The position numbers were made by a program, and so were the translations under genes. Below are positions 10,305 to 19,436 of a DNA stretch of 39,194 nucleotides, piece by piece. Each line of letters begins with the position of its first letter. The stretch's first letter is position 1. This DNA is from Leptolyngbyaceae cyanobacterium SM1_4_3 (GTDB lineage: Bacteria > Cyanobacteriota > Cyanobacteriia > Elainellales > Elainellaceae): positions 1-39,194 of the forward strand of contig JAAUTN010000021.1 of assembly GCA_012031415.1 (NCBI GenBank). Direction: 5' to 3'. The notes beneath the pieces were generated by a model. That model ran no database searches. It was not told where the DNA came from and saw only the letters and a program-made list of their open reading frames with translations.

Positions 10305-11384
10305 ATGGCTAATGTCGAACAACCGTTAGCTCAGACCCCGGTTCAAGACCGCGCCCTCGATCGCGATTGCACCACTTTATCTCGTCATGTTTTGCAGCAG
10401 CTTCAGAGTTTTTCAGCGGAAGCTCAAGACTTAAGTGCATTGATGACTCGGGTTGCGCTTGCCGCCAAGCTGATTGCCCGTCGCCTGACTAGAGCAGGTC
10501 TGGTCGAAGATGCCTTAGGATTTACAGGGCGCGTGAATGTGCAGGGAGAGTCCGTCAAAAAGATGGACGTTTACGCTAATCAGGTCTTCATTTCGGTCTT
10601 TGAGCAAAGCGGTTTGGTTTGCCGTTTAGCTTCCGAAGAAATGGAAAAGCCCTACTACATTCCTGAGAACTGTCCGGTTGGTCGCTACACGTTGCTTTAT
10701 GACCCGATCGATGGCTCCTCCAACGTAGATATCAACCTTAATGTGGGAGCAATCTTTGCGATTCGTAAGCAAGAAGGTGAAGACCTTGACGGAACCGCTC
10801 AGGACTTGCTGCAAAATGGACACAACCAGATTGCTGCGGGCTACGTGCTGTTTGGACCCAGCACCATGCTGGTCTACTCCATTGGCAAAGGAGTTCATGC
10901 GTTTACTCTCGACCCTAGCCTGGGCGAATTTATACTTTCTAGCGAAGATATTTGTATTCCAGAGCATGGCCCGGTTTATAGCGTGAATGAGGGCAACTTC
11001 TGGCAGTGGGATGAGTCAATTCGAGACTACATTCGCTACGTGCATCGGCACGAGGGCTATACGGCTCGCTACGGCGGAGCGCTAGTGGGAGATTTTCATC
11101 GGATTTTGTTTCAGGGTGGGGTATTTCTTTATCCAGGGACGGTGAAGAAGCCAGAAGGTAAGCTGCGGCTGCTGTATGAGTCTGCGCCGCTAGCTTTTTT
11201 GGCAGAACAGGCAGGTGGACGAGCTAGTACGGGTACTCAGCCTATTCTGGATGTAATCCCCAAGCAGCTTCACGATCGCACACCGCTGTTTATTGGCAGC
11301 AAAGAAGATGTCGCGTTAGTTGAGTCGTTTATTCAAGAGCGAGAGCGGGAGCAGCAAGACCAGATGGCTGCTGCGCGAGCGTGA
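10305..11384 (+). CDS. fbp: Class I fructose-1,6-bisphosphatase
   Basis: This 359-residue class I FBPase hydrolyses fructose-1,6-bisphosphate to fructose-6-phosphate in gluconeogenesis and carbon metabolism. The metal-binding signature DPIDGSSN lies at 133-140, with the upstream acidic cluster ASEEMEKP. The substrate-binding region [14 protein letters not shown] and the C-terminal [20 protein letters not shown] are intact. AGGAAGGAAC precedes the ATG as a good ribosome binding site. It heads the order fbp, tal, zwf, opcA, known as a pentose-phosphate gene block in Nostoc-type cyanobacteria. An 18-base tandem duplication covers its stop codon. Confidence 0.96.
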   Translation: MANVEQPLAQTPVQDRALDRDCTTLSRHVLQQLQSFSAEAQDLSALMTRVALAAKLIARRLTRAGLVEDALGFTGRVNVQGESVKKMDVYANQVFISVFEQSGLVCRLASEEMEKPYYIPENCPVGRYTLLYDPIDGSSNVDINLNVGAIFAIRKQEGEDLDGTAQDLLQNGHNQIAAGYVLFGPSTMLVYSIGKGVHAFTLDPSLGEFILSSEDICIPEHGPVYSVNEGNFWQWDESIRDYIRYVHRHEGYTARYGGALVGDFHRILFQGGVFLYPGTVKKPEGKLRLLYESAPLAFLAEQAGGRASTGTQPILDVIPKQLHDRTPLFIGSKEDVALVESFIQEREREQQDQMAAARA

Positions 11385-11412
11385 CGTGAACGGAGAGCGT
11401 GACGTGAACGGA
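11377..11412 (+). repeat. Perfect 18-bp tandem duplication across the fbp stop
   Basis: The 18-base unit starting GAGCGTGACGTGAACG occurs at 11377-11394 and again without change at 11395-11412. The fbp TGA (11382-11384) is in the first copy, so the protein is unaffected. The perfect identity suggests a recent slippage event. Confidence 0.9.
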
Positions 11413-11485
11413 ACCGTTAAGGGCAGACGCTGGGTGAACGAATTGTGTTTGATGTACAGAGAATTTAACTAGGAGAAAACTTGCA

Positions 11486-12637
11486 ATGACAGCAACCAAT
11501 CATCTACTTGAAATCAAGCAGTACGGTCAAAGTATCTGGATGGATAACTTGAGCCGTGACTTGATTCAGTCGGGCGAACTGAAACAGCTCGTTGAAACAA
11601 AAGGAATTTCTGGAATTACCTCTAACCCAGCGATTTTTGAGAAGGCGATCGTCGGTAATGCGACCTATGACGGTGACATTGAAGCAGGCATCCGAGATGG
11701 AAAGTCGGTACAAGAAATCTACGAATCGCTGATTTTCGACGACATCCGCAATGCTTGTGATATCTTGCGTGCGGTCTATGACTCTTCTAACGGACTGGAT
11801 GGTTATGTCAGCATCGAAGTCCCCCCGTCAATTGCCCATGATTCTGAAATGACCACTCAGGAAGCCAAGCGCTACTATGGGGCGATCGGCAAAGAGAATG
11901 TGATGATCAAGATCCCTGGCACCGAGGCAGGTCTACCTGCGGTAAAGGCTACCATTGCTGAGGGAATTAACGTCAACATCACGCTGTTGTTCTCAGTCCA
12001 AAGCTACATCAACACGGCATGGGCCTACATTGAAGGGCTAGAAGCACGAACCGCTAAGGGCGAGGACATAAGCAAGATTGCCTCAGTCGCTAGCTTCTTC
12101 CTCAGCCGCATTGACATTAACATTGACGAGCGGATTGAGCAAAAGCTGAAGGAAGGAAGCGATCGCCTGGAAAAAGAAGCCAAGCTGAGACAGGTTTTGG
12201 GTAAGGTGGCGATCGCCAATGCCAAAATTGCTTACCAGGAATACAAAAAGATTTTTGGGAGCGATCGCTGGCAAGCACTAGCCGCAAAAGGCGCAAAAGT
12301 GCAGCGGCTCCTCTGGGCCAGCACCAGCACCAAAAACCCCAACTACAGCGATGTCATGTACGTAGACGAGTTGGTAGGGCCTGACACCGTTAACACACTA
12401 CCTCCCGCTACAATTGAGGCCTGTGCTGATCACTGCGATGTCGCCAGTCGCATCGAAACCGATGTTCAGAAAGCCTACAACTTGATTGAAAGTCTCAAAG
12501 ACCCAGACATCGACATCAATCTTGACGAAGTAATGGACGAACTGTTGACTGAAGGCATCGAAAAATTCGTCAAGCCTTTCGAGTCCCTGATGAAATCTCT
12601 TCAGGAGAAGGTTGATCACCTCGCCCCAGTCTCATAA
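11486..12637 (+). CDS. tal: Transaldolase
   Basis: A 383-residue transaldolase that transfers a dihydroxyacetone unit between sugar phosphates in the non-oxidative pentose phosphate pathway. Signatures are GITSNPAIFEKAI near the N-terminus and MIKIPGTEAG, in which Lys142 is the expected Schiff-base lysine. SRIDINIDERI and LLWASTSTKNP follow, and YVDELVGPDTVNTLPPATI closes the core. The length fits the long Tal type paired with zwf. AGGAG at 11471-11475 is a good ribosome binding site. The gene lies 101 bases after fbp and 205 bases before zwf. Several HIP1 sites fall inside the coding region. Confidence 0.97.
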   Translation: MTATNHLLEIKQYGQSIWMDNLSRDLIQSGELKQLVETKGISGITSNPAIFEKAIVGNATYDGDIEAGIRDGKSVQEIYESLIFDDIRNACDILRAVYDSSNGLDGYVSIEVPPSIAHDSEMTTQEAKRYYGAIGKENVMIKIPGTEAGLPAVKATIAEGINVNITLLFSVQSYINTAWAYIEGLEARTAKGEDISKIASVASFFLSRIDINIDERIEQKLKEGSDRLEKEAKLRQVLGKVAIANAKIAYQEYKKIFGSDRWQALAAKGAKVQRLLWASTSTKNPNYSDVMYVDELVGPDTVNTLPPATIEACADHCDVASRIETDVQKAYNLIESLKDPDIDINLDEVMDELLTEGIEKFVKPFESLMKSLQEKVDHLAPVS

Positions 12638-12699
12638 CCCAGTCTCGTGAATTGCTCAGACTTCTGAGTTACAGACCATGTGAGTTGTTCAATTTCCTA

Positions 12700-12748
12700 G
12701 TGGCGTAGGTTTCCAACCTGCCGAGCAGATCGAAGAAGCCTGCGCTAC
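12700..12748. repeat. Degenerate hairpin repeat in the tal-zwf gap
   Basis: AGGTT-TCC-AACCT (12707-12719) is a perfect small hairpin. The outer sequences GTGGCGTAGG (12700-12709) and CCTGCGCTAC (12739-12748) are imperfect inverted copies. It resembles the short palindromic interspersed repeats common in cyanobacterial spacers and could attenuate readthrough from tal into zwf. Confidence 0.45.
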
Positions 12749-12842
12749 AAAATTATTTCAACAGCTAACTCACATCAGGTATATCTCAGAACTCAAAAGC
12801 CTCCTACTCTCAACTCCAATTCCAAATTCCAACTCCCCCCTT

Positions 12843-14372
12843 ATGGTCACTCTGCTCGAAAACCCCCTTCGCGTTGGCTTACAGCAAGACCGAATCCCCG
12901 AACCACAAATTCTCGTGATCTTTGGCGCATCTGGCGATTTGACTCAGCGCAAGCTAGTTCCCGCTATCTACCAAATGAAGCTAGAGCGCAAACTGCCCCC
13001 CGAACTAACCATCGTTGGGGTCGCCAGACGAGAATGGAGCCATGACTTCTTCCGAGAACACCTGCGGGAAGGGGTCGAACAATTTGGCGGCGGTCTCGGT
13101 GCAGAGGCAGTCTGGGAAGACTTTGCCAAAGGACTGTTCTACTGCGCGTCTGACATTGATAATCCCGCAGGCTACCAAAAGCTAAAAGCCTTTTTGAGTG
13201 AGTTGGACGAAAAAAGAGGCACCAGAGGAAATCGAGTATTTTACCTATCGGTTGCGCCCCGGTTCTTCTCAGAAGCCGCTCAACAATTAGGTAACGCAGG
13301 GATGTTGAGCGATCCCCAGAAACAGCGCTTGGTGATTGAAAAGCCGTTTGGTCGAGATTTGGGTTCGGCTCAGGTGCTCAACCGAGTGGTGCGTCAGGTT
13401 TGTTCAGAAGAGCAAATTTACCGAATTGACCATTACTTGGGCAAGGAAACCGTTCAAAACCTGATGGTCTTCCGGTTTGCCAATGCAATCTTTGAGCCAC
13501 TGTGGAACCGTCAATTTGTTGACCACATTCAAATCACCGTTGCTGAAACCGTTGGGTTAGAGGGACGAGCAGGCTACTACGAATCAGCAGGCGCACTTCG
13601 AGATATGGTGCAAAACCATCTGATGCAACTTTTTTGCCTGACCGCGATGGAGCCTCCCAACTCTCTTGATGCTGACAGCGTTCGCAATGAAAAGGTGAAA
13701 GTGCTGCAAGCAACTCACCTGGCAGATCTAGAAAATTTAGAACTCTCCGCTATTCGAGGCCAGTACACCGCAGGCTGGATGGGCGGGAAAGCTGTCCCTG
13801 GCTATCGAGATGAAGAAGGCGCTGATCCTAAATCTACGACCCCAACCTACGCAGCCCTCAAGCTCTATGTTGATAACTGGCGTTGGAAGGGCGTACCTTT
13901 TTATCTGCGAACGGGTAAGCGAATGCCGAAGAAGGTGACTGAAATTGCCATTCAGTACAGAGAAGTACCCTATTTAATGTTTCAATCTGCCTCAAAACAG
14001 GTAAATCGCAACTTACTGGCTCTGCGAATTCAGCCTGATGAAGGAATCTCAATGCGCTTTGAGGTGAAGACTCCTGGAAACTCGCTCAGAACCCGCTCTG
14101 TCGATATGGATTTTCGCTATGATGCAGCCTTTGGGCAGGCAAGTGCAGAAGCCTACGGACGATTGTTGATTGACTGTATGTTAGGCGACCAAACCCTATT
14201 TACTCGTGGCGATGAAGTAGAAGCATCCTGGCGCATTCTTACGCCGTTGCTGGAAGTTTGGGATGCGCCTGCCCCGCCGGAGGCGATTCCGCTGTATGAG
14301 GCTGGCACCTGGGAACCCGTCGAAGCCGAAATGCTGTTAAATCGAGATAGGCGCAACTGGCGTAGGCTGTAG
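12843..14372 (+). CDS. zwf: Glucose-6-phosphate dehydrogenase
   Basis: This 509-residue G6PDH oxidises glucose-6-phosphate with NADP+ to 6-phosphogluconolactone, the entry step of the oxidative pentose phosphate pathway, the main route of dark sugar breakdown in cyanobacteria. The coenzyme loop [10 protein letters not shown] starts at residue 28, and the substrate-binding and catalytic motif RIDHYLGKE is at 194-202. The C-terminal beta-sheet domain is complete, with [16 protein letters not shown] and the terminal motif around EAGTWEP. Pyrimidine-rich sequence precedes the ATG, with no evident ribosome binding site. opcA, whose product activates G6PDH in cyanobacteria, follows directly. Confidence 0.97.
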   Translation: MVTLLENPLRVGLQQDRIPEPQILVIFGASGDLTQRKLVPAIYQMKLERKLPPELTIVGVARREWSHDFFREHLREGVEQFGGGLGAEAVWEDFAKGLFYCASDIDNPAGYQKLKAFLSELDEKRGTRGNRVFYLSVAPRFFSEAAQQLGNAGMLSDPQKQRLVIEKPFGRDLGSAQVLNRVVRQVCSEEQIYRIDHYLGKETVQNLMVFRFANAIFEPLWNRQFVDHIQITVAETVGLEGRAGYYESAGALRDMVQNHLMQLFCLTAMEPPNSLDADSVRNEKVKVLQATHLADLENLELSAIRGQYTAGWMGGKAVPGYRDEEGADPKSTTPTYAALKLYVDNWRWKGVPFYLRTGKRMPKKVTEIAIQYREVPYLMFQSASKQVNRNLLALRIQPDEGISMRFEVKTPGNSLRTRSVDMDFRYDAAFGQASAEAYGRLLIDCMLGDQTLFTRGDEVEASWRILTPLLEVWDAPAPPEAIPLYEAGTWEPVEAEMLLNRDRRNWRRL

Positions 14373-14500
14373 GTCAAGAGCCAGGGGTGAGAAGTTAGAG
14401 AATTTTGATCTCACTGGCTCTATCTTGGCTTTTGCTGCTGTCAATGGTTCTAATCAAGTATTTCCAATTTATTACAACATCACTAACTCAAACGAGACAC

Positions 14501-15832
14501 ATGACAACCCCAATCGTTGCCCTACAAAAACCGAAGGATATCTCCCTCGATGAAATTGAGGCAGAGCTTGGCAAAATTTGGAATAGCCAAAACGGAGTCC
14601 GATCTGCACCGATCGCCACTCGTGCCGCCACATTCAGTATGGTCGTCTATGAGCCGGAAGAATTTCAGCAGCTATTGGCGGCCCTCGGCTTCTATGACGG
14701 TCCAATTGATGGCATTCACGGACCACAAACTAAGTCCGCAATCACAGAGGCTCAGAAAATTTATGGGCTACGGGTGACTGGACGGGTTGATTCAGAAACT
14801 CTGGCGCAACTACGAGAGGAATTTGCCAAGCAGCCTGCTGAACGGACGCAAATTTCAAACGTCAACGCTAGAGGGTTTAGCATTAGCGATGCGATCGCCG
14901 CTCAAAATCCCTGTCGCATCATTACCTTGTGCCCTGTGCTAGGAGAAGATGAGGGTGTCACTGCCCAGGTATCTGCTTATTGTCCAATTCAAAAGAGCAG
15001 CGCCAGCAACCTGATTTGCTGTGAGTACATTACCTTGCGCGGCACCAAAGCAGCCCTGGAACGGGTAACTGATTTGGTAGTTTCTTTAATGATCCCCGAA
15101 CTTCCCCAGTTCGTTTGGTGGAAAGCAACCCCAAACCCTGAGCAGGAACTCTTCAAGCGACTGTCTACCTCCTGTCAATGTCTGATTCTCGATTCTTGCT
15201 ACTTCAGCGACCCGGAGTCTGAGTTTCTCAAGATGCAGGAGTTGATCGAAGCAAAAACCTATATTGCTGACCTGAACTGGCATCGACTAGCTTCCTGGCA
15301 GGAATTGACTGCCGCTGCGTTTGACCCACCAGAGCGACGAGTTGCTCTGACAGAAGTTGATCGAGTCACAATCGATTACGAAAAAGGAAATGCGGCCCAG
15401 GCGCTAATGTTTTTAGGTTGGCTTGCCAGTCGATTGCAGTGGGAGCCAGTTGCCTTCACTGAAGAGGGAGGCGACTATGACCTTAAGCACGTCAAGTTCA
15501 CAGGCGGTAATGATCGCAAGATAGAAGCAGAGTTAGCCGCTATTCCTACGGCTGACTGGGGTGAAATTCCAGGCGATATGGTTGGTCTGCGTTTGACTTC
15601 AACCAATCTAGATGCCGATTGCTGCACTATCCTCTGCTCAGAGACAACAGGCTGTATGCGAATGGAGGCTGGGGGAAGCGCCCAAGCCTGCCGCACCGAG
15701 CAGGTCACTCCTATGTCTGACCAAAGAGCAGAGTCATTGCTCAGCCAGCAGCTTCAACGCTGGGGACGAGATATGCTGTACGAGGAAAGTCTGGCAGTTG
15801 CGACAAAGATTCTGCGCCTGCTACACCCTTGA
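14501..15832 (+). CDS. opcA: G6PDH assembly/activator protein OpcA with peptidoglycan-binding-like domain
   Basis: OpcA, about 443 residues, is the allosteric activator and assembly factor of G6PDH in cyanobacteria. Residues about 50-115 look like a PG_binding_1 fold: LLAALGFYDGPIDGIHGPQT followed by SAITEAQKIYGLRVTGRVD. The OpcA domain proper follows, with ITLCPVLGEDEGVTAQVSAY, PELPQFVWWKATPNP and the C-terminal QLQRWGRDMLYEESL. Several cysteines are present, in keeping with published redox control of OpcA. I chose the ATG at 14501. An earlier TTG (14405) would add a hydrophobic stretch that looks like untranslated sequence. The spacing of 128 bases from zwf suggests one transcript. Confidence 0.93.
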   Translation: MTTPIVALQKPKDISLDEIEAELGKIWNSQNGVRSAPIATRAATFSMVVYEPEEFQQLLAALGFYDGPIDGIHGPQTKSAITEAQKIYGLRVTGRVDSETLAQLREEFAKQPAERTQISNVNARGFSISDAIAAQNPCRIITLCPVLGEDEGVTAQVSAYCPIQKSSASNLICCEYITLRGTKAALERVTDLVVSLMIPELPQFVWWKATPNPEQELFKRLSTSCQCLILDSCYFSDPESEFLKMQELIEAKTYIADLNWHRLASWQELTAAAFDPPERRVALTEVDRVTIDYEKGNAAQALMFLGWLASRLQWEPVAFTEEGGDYDLKHVKFTGGNDRKIEAELAAIPTADWGEIPGDMVGLRLTSTNLDADCCTILCSETTGCMRMEAGGSAQACRTEQVTPMSDQRAESLLSQQLQRWGRDMLYEESLAVATKILRLLHP

Positions 15833-15888
15833 TAGGGCAGTAGGAATAAGAGGTGCGGGATGAAGCTCTGTCGCAGTGCGGCAAGCCT

Positions 15889-15935
15889 AAGATGTTGGGT
15901 TTCGCTTGACTCTACTCAACCTACACTAAGACTCG
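15889..15935. repeat. Possible degenerate interspersed repeat
   Basis: TGTTGGGTT followed after a short gap by CAACCTACA forms an imperfect inverted repeat. It resembles the spacer repeats of the GTTGGGTTTCGC type seen in many cyanobacteria. It lies in the 193-base gap between opcA and the convergent glycosylase gene, where it may end transcription. Confidence 0.3.
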
Positions 15936-16025
15936 TAGGATGGCGTAGTGGAGCAGGATTCATGCTGATGAAAAGTTCGCCACCTGAAGTCAACCCACTG
16001 AACCAGGCTTGCCCCACTACAGCTA

Positions 16026-16676
16026 TTAAGGCTTGGAGACTGATGGACAGTCTTTAACATACCAGCGCCAGGGAATATCTGTGCCCTGAGTTAACCCGAT
16101 GCGGGTTGTTTGAACGAAGGCGATCGCCCCTTGCTTCCACTGTTCCTCAAACTCAGGGCTGCGATGCTCCAGCCATAGCGGTTGCCCTGGCAAAAGCGGC
16201 TGAGCGCTCAAGCTGAGATTAATATTGAATGCGCGACACAGCTTACCGGGTCCTGCTGCGACTCGGCTGAGTTTGCGTTCTTTCTGGCGATCGCTCCAGG
16301 GTGAAATTGCCTCCAACTCCAGCGCTCGAATCAGCACTGCACTGGGCACTCCATCCAGATCAGTTACGACATTCAGGCAGTGATACATCCCATAGATCAG
16401 GTAAACGTAGGTCATGCCAGCAGCGCCAAACATCACCTGATTGCGCTTTGTGGGTCGTCGGTAGGCATGACAAGCCGGGTCACCAGGGGCATATGCCTCC
16501 GTTTCAACAATCAGTCCCCGATAGGTTTGCCCCGATTCAACCTGACGAACGAGAGTGCAACCCAGCAAATCTGGAGCAACTTCTGTTGAGGGACGCGCTA
16601 ACCAGTCAGGTGAAATTGGCTGACGGAGAGCTTGAGCTAGGTTGTCTGAGGAGGACTGTGGCAGAGTTGGTTTCAC
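16026..16676 (-). CDS. DNA-3-methyladenine glycosylase (AAG/MPG type)
   Basis: A 216-residue alkyladenine DNA glycosylase that removes 3-methyladenine and other damaged purines in base excision repair. Recognisable parts are LLGCTLVRQVESGQTYRG, then IVETEAYAPGDPACHAYRRP with the catalytic Glu in VETEAY and the conserved RPTKRN. AAGMTYVYLIYGMYHCLNVV and SAVLIRALE follow. VAAGPGKLCRAFNI is the typical C-terminal DNA-contact motif. The only start ahead of the domain is GTG. The region before it lacks a clear ribosome binding site, so the first residues are uncertain. Confidence 0.92.
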   Translation of the reverse strand: MKPTLPQSSSDNLAQALRQPISPDWLARPSTEVAPDLLGCTLVRQVESGQTYRGLIVETEAYAPGDPACHAYRRPTKRNQVMFGAAGMTYVYLIYGMYHCLNVVTDLDGVPSAVLIRALELEAISPWSDRQKERKLSRVAAGPGKLCRAFNINLSLSAQPLLPGQPLWLEHRSPEFEEQWKQGAIAFVQTTRIGLTQGTDIPWRWYVKDCPSVSKP

Positions 16677-16882
16677 GAATTTTGCGATCGCGCTTTAACT
16701 TGGTAGGATTGGAGGAGGTCTAATGAGACCTTTAAATATCTAACTCAAATTCTCTAATTGCTCAAATTTCTTGACCAAATTCGACTATTGGCCAATTTTT
16801 GCCGCTCCGTCAGATTCTACCGATTGAGCGCTGTCGAGGTTTTTGAGTAATCCCTTGTATAAGCAAAACGCAGAAGAAAAAC

Positions 16883-17005
16883 ATGGATGTCAAACTCATT
16901 CTATTTGCTCTGACCCCTATTTTCATTTTGGCTTGTCTGTTTTTTGGTACGCGCAACGGCTTCTACGACACCGACAAATATCACGGCAACGGCTCTGCCC
17001 ATTAG
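16883..17005 (+). CDS. 40-residue single-helix membrane protein
   Basis: A short frame starting at ATG 16883 after CAGAAGAAAA encodes 40 residues. A hydrophobic segment (residues 4-22, LILFALTPIFILACLFF) is followed by a polar tail, GTRNGFYDTDKYHGNGSAH. This is the layout of low-molecular-mass thylakoid subunits (photosystems, cytochrome b6f, NDH-1), with an uncharged N-terminus, one helix and a hydrophilic tail. I have an impression of similar small cyanobacterial proteins, possibly an NDH-1 small subunit, but cannot name it firmly. The codon pattern is clean, and it lies 61 bases before the MBL gene. Confidence 0.65.
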   Translation: MDVKLILFALTPIFILACLFFGTRNGFYDTDKYHGNGSAH

Positions 17006-17066
17006 CTCTTGGACGGCGAGGACGACCTCACATTTGGTGCCCTGACATTGGCAGGGGAGCTTTATC

Positions 17067-18754
17067 GTGACAGAACTAGAATGCTTGCCCTATGCAGTTG
17101 GTCATGCTGATGAAGGGGTCTGCTTGCTGGTGCAGATGGGCCCTTACCGAGTGTTGTTGGATTGCGGGTTAGAGGATATCTCTCCGCTCACAGTTAGCTC
17201 CAATCAGTTACCTCCGGCAGATCTAGTTCTCTGTACTCATGCCCATCCCGACCATGCCAGAGGGCTTCTGGCATTGCATCGAGCCTTTCCAAAGCTACCC
17301 ATTTATGCTAGTGAAGTCACGGCTCAATTGCTCCCGCTCAACTGGTTGGGTGAAGAAGCGCCTGCATTTTGCCATGCTTTACCCTGCGATCGCCCGTCGA
17401 ATTTCTAGATGGGCTAAGTGCTGAGCTTTACCCCGCCGGACATTTGCCTGGAGCCGCTGCTATGCTGCTCACCTACACCACTTCTGAGCGACCTTACACC
17501 TTGTTCTATACAGGGGACTTCTTGCTCTCTAGCTCTCGTCTGGTTGAAGGGCTGCCCCTAGAGGAATTGCGCGGACTCAAACCCGACGCCCTAATTGTTG
17601 AAGGCAGCTATGGCACGGCCCGCCATCCCCATCGCCGTCAGCAGGAAAATCAGCTTGCTGAGAGAATCAACCGAGCGATCGCCGAGCAGCAATCTGTCCT
17701 GCTGCCCACCCCAACTTTGGGCTTGGGACAAGAACTCCTGATGCTGTTGCGGAGCCACCACCACTTCACCGGACGCAACCTCGACATCTGGGTAGATAGC
17801 ACCGTTGCAGCAGGCTGTGACGCATACCTCGATCTGCTGTCCTATTTCCCCAGCGCCGTTCAAAACTTTGCTCGCCATCAACCCCTCTTTTGGGACGAAC
17901 GCATCCGTCCACGAGTCAGACGACTAAGCCATGAGCCAGACAACGGCAAGGCAGCCCCCCAGTTAAACTATCCCTGCATCATCCTGGCTCACAAAACGGC
18001 AAACCTTAGCCAATACTGCCACCCCGACACCGGACCCTGGCTATTGCTACTGCCTACCTATCCGGGCAGAATCGGTTCAGTAGAATCGTCTATCTTACAA
18101 AAGCTGCAAACCTCTAAATCACTCCAGTCGCAAATTCAAGCAGGGCAACTTACCGTAGACACCTATTTACTGGGCGACCACTGCGATGGCCCCGGCACCA
18201 CTCAGCTTATTCATAATCTACGCCCTCAGCATATTGTCTTTGTTCACGGCTCTCCTACTTATCTAACAGACCTGACCAGCTTGGAAGAGCTACAAAATCG
18301 CTATCATCTGCATTCTCCTGCTGCTGGGGTGAGAGTTGAACTCCCTATCGGTGAAACGTTCCTGCAACCCGCTGCACCCGAAACTCACTACGAGGGTGAA
18401 CTAACCGAACTTGAAACGGCCGTAATGGTGACACTACCCGATACATTGACTTCAGATCCTCGTTGGCAGAATTTTGCAGATACAGGTTTGGTAGAAGCCC
18501 GCTGGCAAGGAGAAGAATTAGTTTTGCGTGGACTACCCCAGCGAGAGCTACTGAGCCGGGATAGCGAAACGCAAGTATCTGTCAGCATTGAGTGTTGTCA
18601 AAACTGTCTCCACTACCGGGGACAGCGCTGCTGGAATCAGGCTTCTCCTTTGTTTGGCTTCAAAGTCACACCCGAAGGCTACTGCCCCGCATTTGAATTT
18701 AGCCCATCAGCTTTATCAGCTTTGGAAGGATTGCTTGACGATACAGGGAGTTAG
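17067..18754 (+). pseudogene. Large MBL-fold (beta-CASP-like) hydrolase with Cys-rich tail, frameshifted
   Basis: Two adjoining frames encode one protein of about 562 residues. The first (GTG 17067, with AGGGGAG upstream) carries the zinc motif in CTHAHPDHARGL and runs to a stop at 17408. The second continues from about 17390 with VEFLDGLSAELYPAGHLPGA, then FYTGDF and DALIVEGSYG, to 18754. Adding one base after GATCGCCC restores RPVEFLDG. The fold resembles MBL proteins with a beta-CASP insert, as in RNA-processing nucleases. The usual beta-CASP end motif is replaced here by GDHCDGPGTTQL and IVFVHGSP. The C-terminus has a cysteine cluster, CCQNC ... C ... C, that could bind metal. Real decay and a one-base assembly error are both possible. 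Confidence 0.8.
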
Positions 18755-18793
18755 CTTGAAACCTACAGCGCTTTGCAGGCGGGTAAACTACAG

Positions 18794-18818
18794 GTAAGGG
18801 CGAACCGTTCGTCCTTAC
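18794..18818. repeat. Dispersed palindrome, GTAAGGGCGAAC family
   Basis: GTAAGGGCGAAC (18794-18805) faces GTTCGTCCTTAC (18807-18818). The same family recurs at 32923-32950. The flank ATTTGTGTTTATGCAAAT just after it matches the flank of the palindrome at 34448, which suggests a longer shared mobile repeat. Confidence 0.75.
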
Positions 18819-18888
18819 AGAAATTTGTGTTTATGCAAATGAAAACTGCTGTGAGTAATTAACACTCACGCTCAACTTGGCAGAACCC

Positions 18889-18939
18889 AGATAAGAACAA
18901 TGAGATAGGGACATAAACCCTATCTCATTATTCTTATCT
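18889..18939. terminator. 22-bp-stem hairpin between convergent genes
   Basis: Bases 18889-18910 and 18918-18939 are inverted copies with one mismatch in 22 and a loop of ACATAAA. The stem top is GAGATAGGG/CCCTATCTC. It sits between the MBL gene and a convergent small gene, so it fits a bidirectional terminator. The length is unusually great for one, and a palindromic repeat insertion is the alternative. A smaller perfect hairpin, GTGAGT/ACTCAC, lies at 18851-18869. Confidence 0.65.
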
Positions 18940-19013
18940 TCACTCATAGCTACACTCGTTCAGGTTAGGACAAAAAGGGGAATTTTTAACCCTAAAAGTT
19001 GAGTCCAATCAGC

Positions 19014-19325
19014 CTATTCTGGGTTAGATTCTGGATGACGATTACGAATCTGCTCAGCTTCAGGACAATCATCAGAAACCATCGGTTCAACATCGCCTCT
19101 AGGCACAGTAGCTAATTTCTGAGTGACTGCTCCAATACTCTCCAGTCGAACCATTTCTTCCCAAGAGCAGGTTTCATCCTCTTCTTCCGTTTCGTATCGC
19201 AGCGTAACCAGATCGCCTTCGATGTCAAGGATGCGGGCACGTTCAATCCAGCGTTGCTGATCCCGCAAGAAAATCCAGACCTCGCGACCATCACAACAGA
19301 GTTGGTAGATCTTGCGGTGTAGCAT
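19014..19325 (-). CDS. Conserved small cyanobacterial protein of unknown function
   Basis: A 103-residue acidic protein starting MLHRKIYQLCCDGREVWIF. The core reads as a small beta-rich domain: IFLRDQQRWIERARILDIEG, then LVTLRYETEEEDE and SWEEMVRLESIGAV. This is a near-invariant cyanobacterial family as I remember it, possibly the one catalogued as DUF6679; I cannot confirm the number. AGGAGGAG at the right distance before ATG makes a strong ribosome binding site. The C-terminal 30 residues are polar and likely disordered. Function is unknown. It is convergent with the MBL gene and separated from it by the long hairpin. Confidence 0.85.
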   Translation of the reverse strand: MLHRKIYQLCCDGREVWIFLRDQQRWIERARILDIEGDLVTLRYETEEEDETCSWEEMVRLESIGAVTQKLATVPRGDVEPMVSDDCPEAEQIRNRHPESNPE

Positions 19326-19436
19326 ATGTCGCTCCTCCTGAGCAGGTAACTTTCAAATACTTAACCTGGCTGCGACTTCACAAACTAAAGAGTATAGCTT
19401 TTAAGTCTCGCAGCAAACCTGGTCTAGTTGACAATG

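Noticed and set aside
14405-14500. Upstream TTG start adding a membrane helix to OpcA
   Set aside because: OpcA is cytoplasmic, the added part is AT-rich like spacer DNA, and the ATG at 14501 fits the family.
16883-17005. Naming the 40-residue protein as an NDH-1 subunit
   Set aside because: Size and layout fit, but I cannot recall the reference sequences well enough to assign it.
17380-17408. Programmed frameshift in the large MBL gene
   Set aside because: There is no slippery run or stimulatory stem at the junction, and the shift is not a known feature of the family. Mutation or assembly error fits better.
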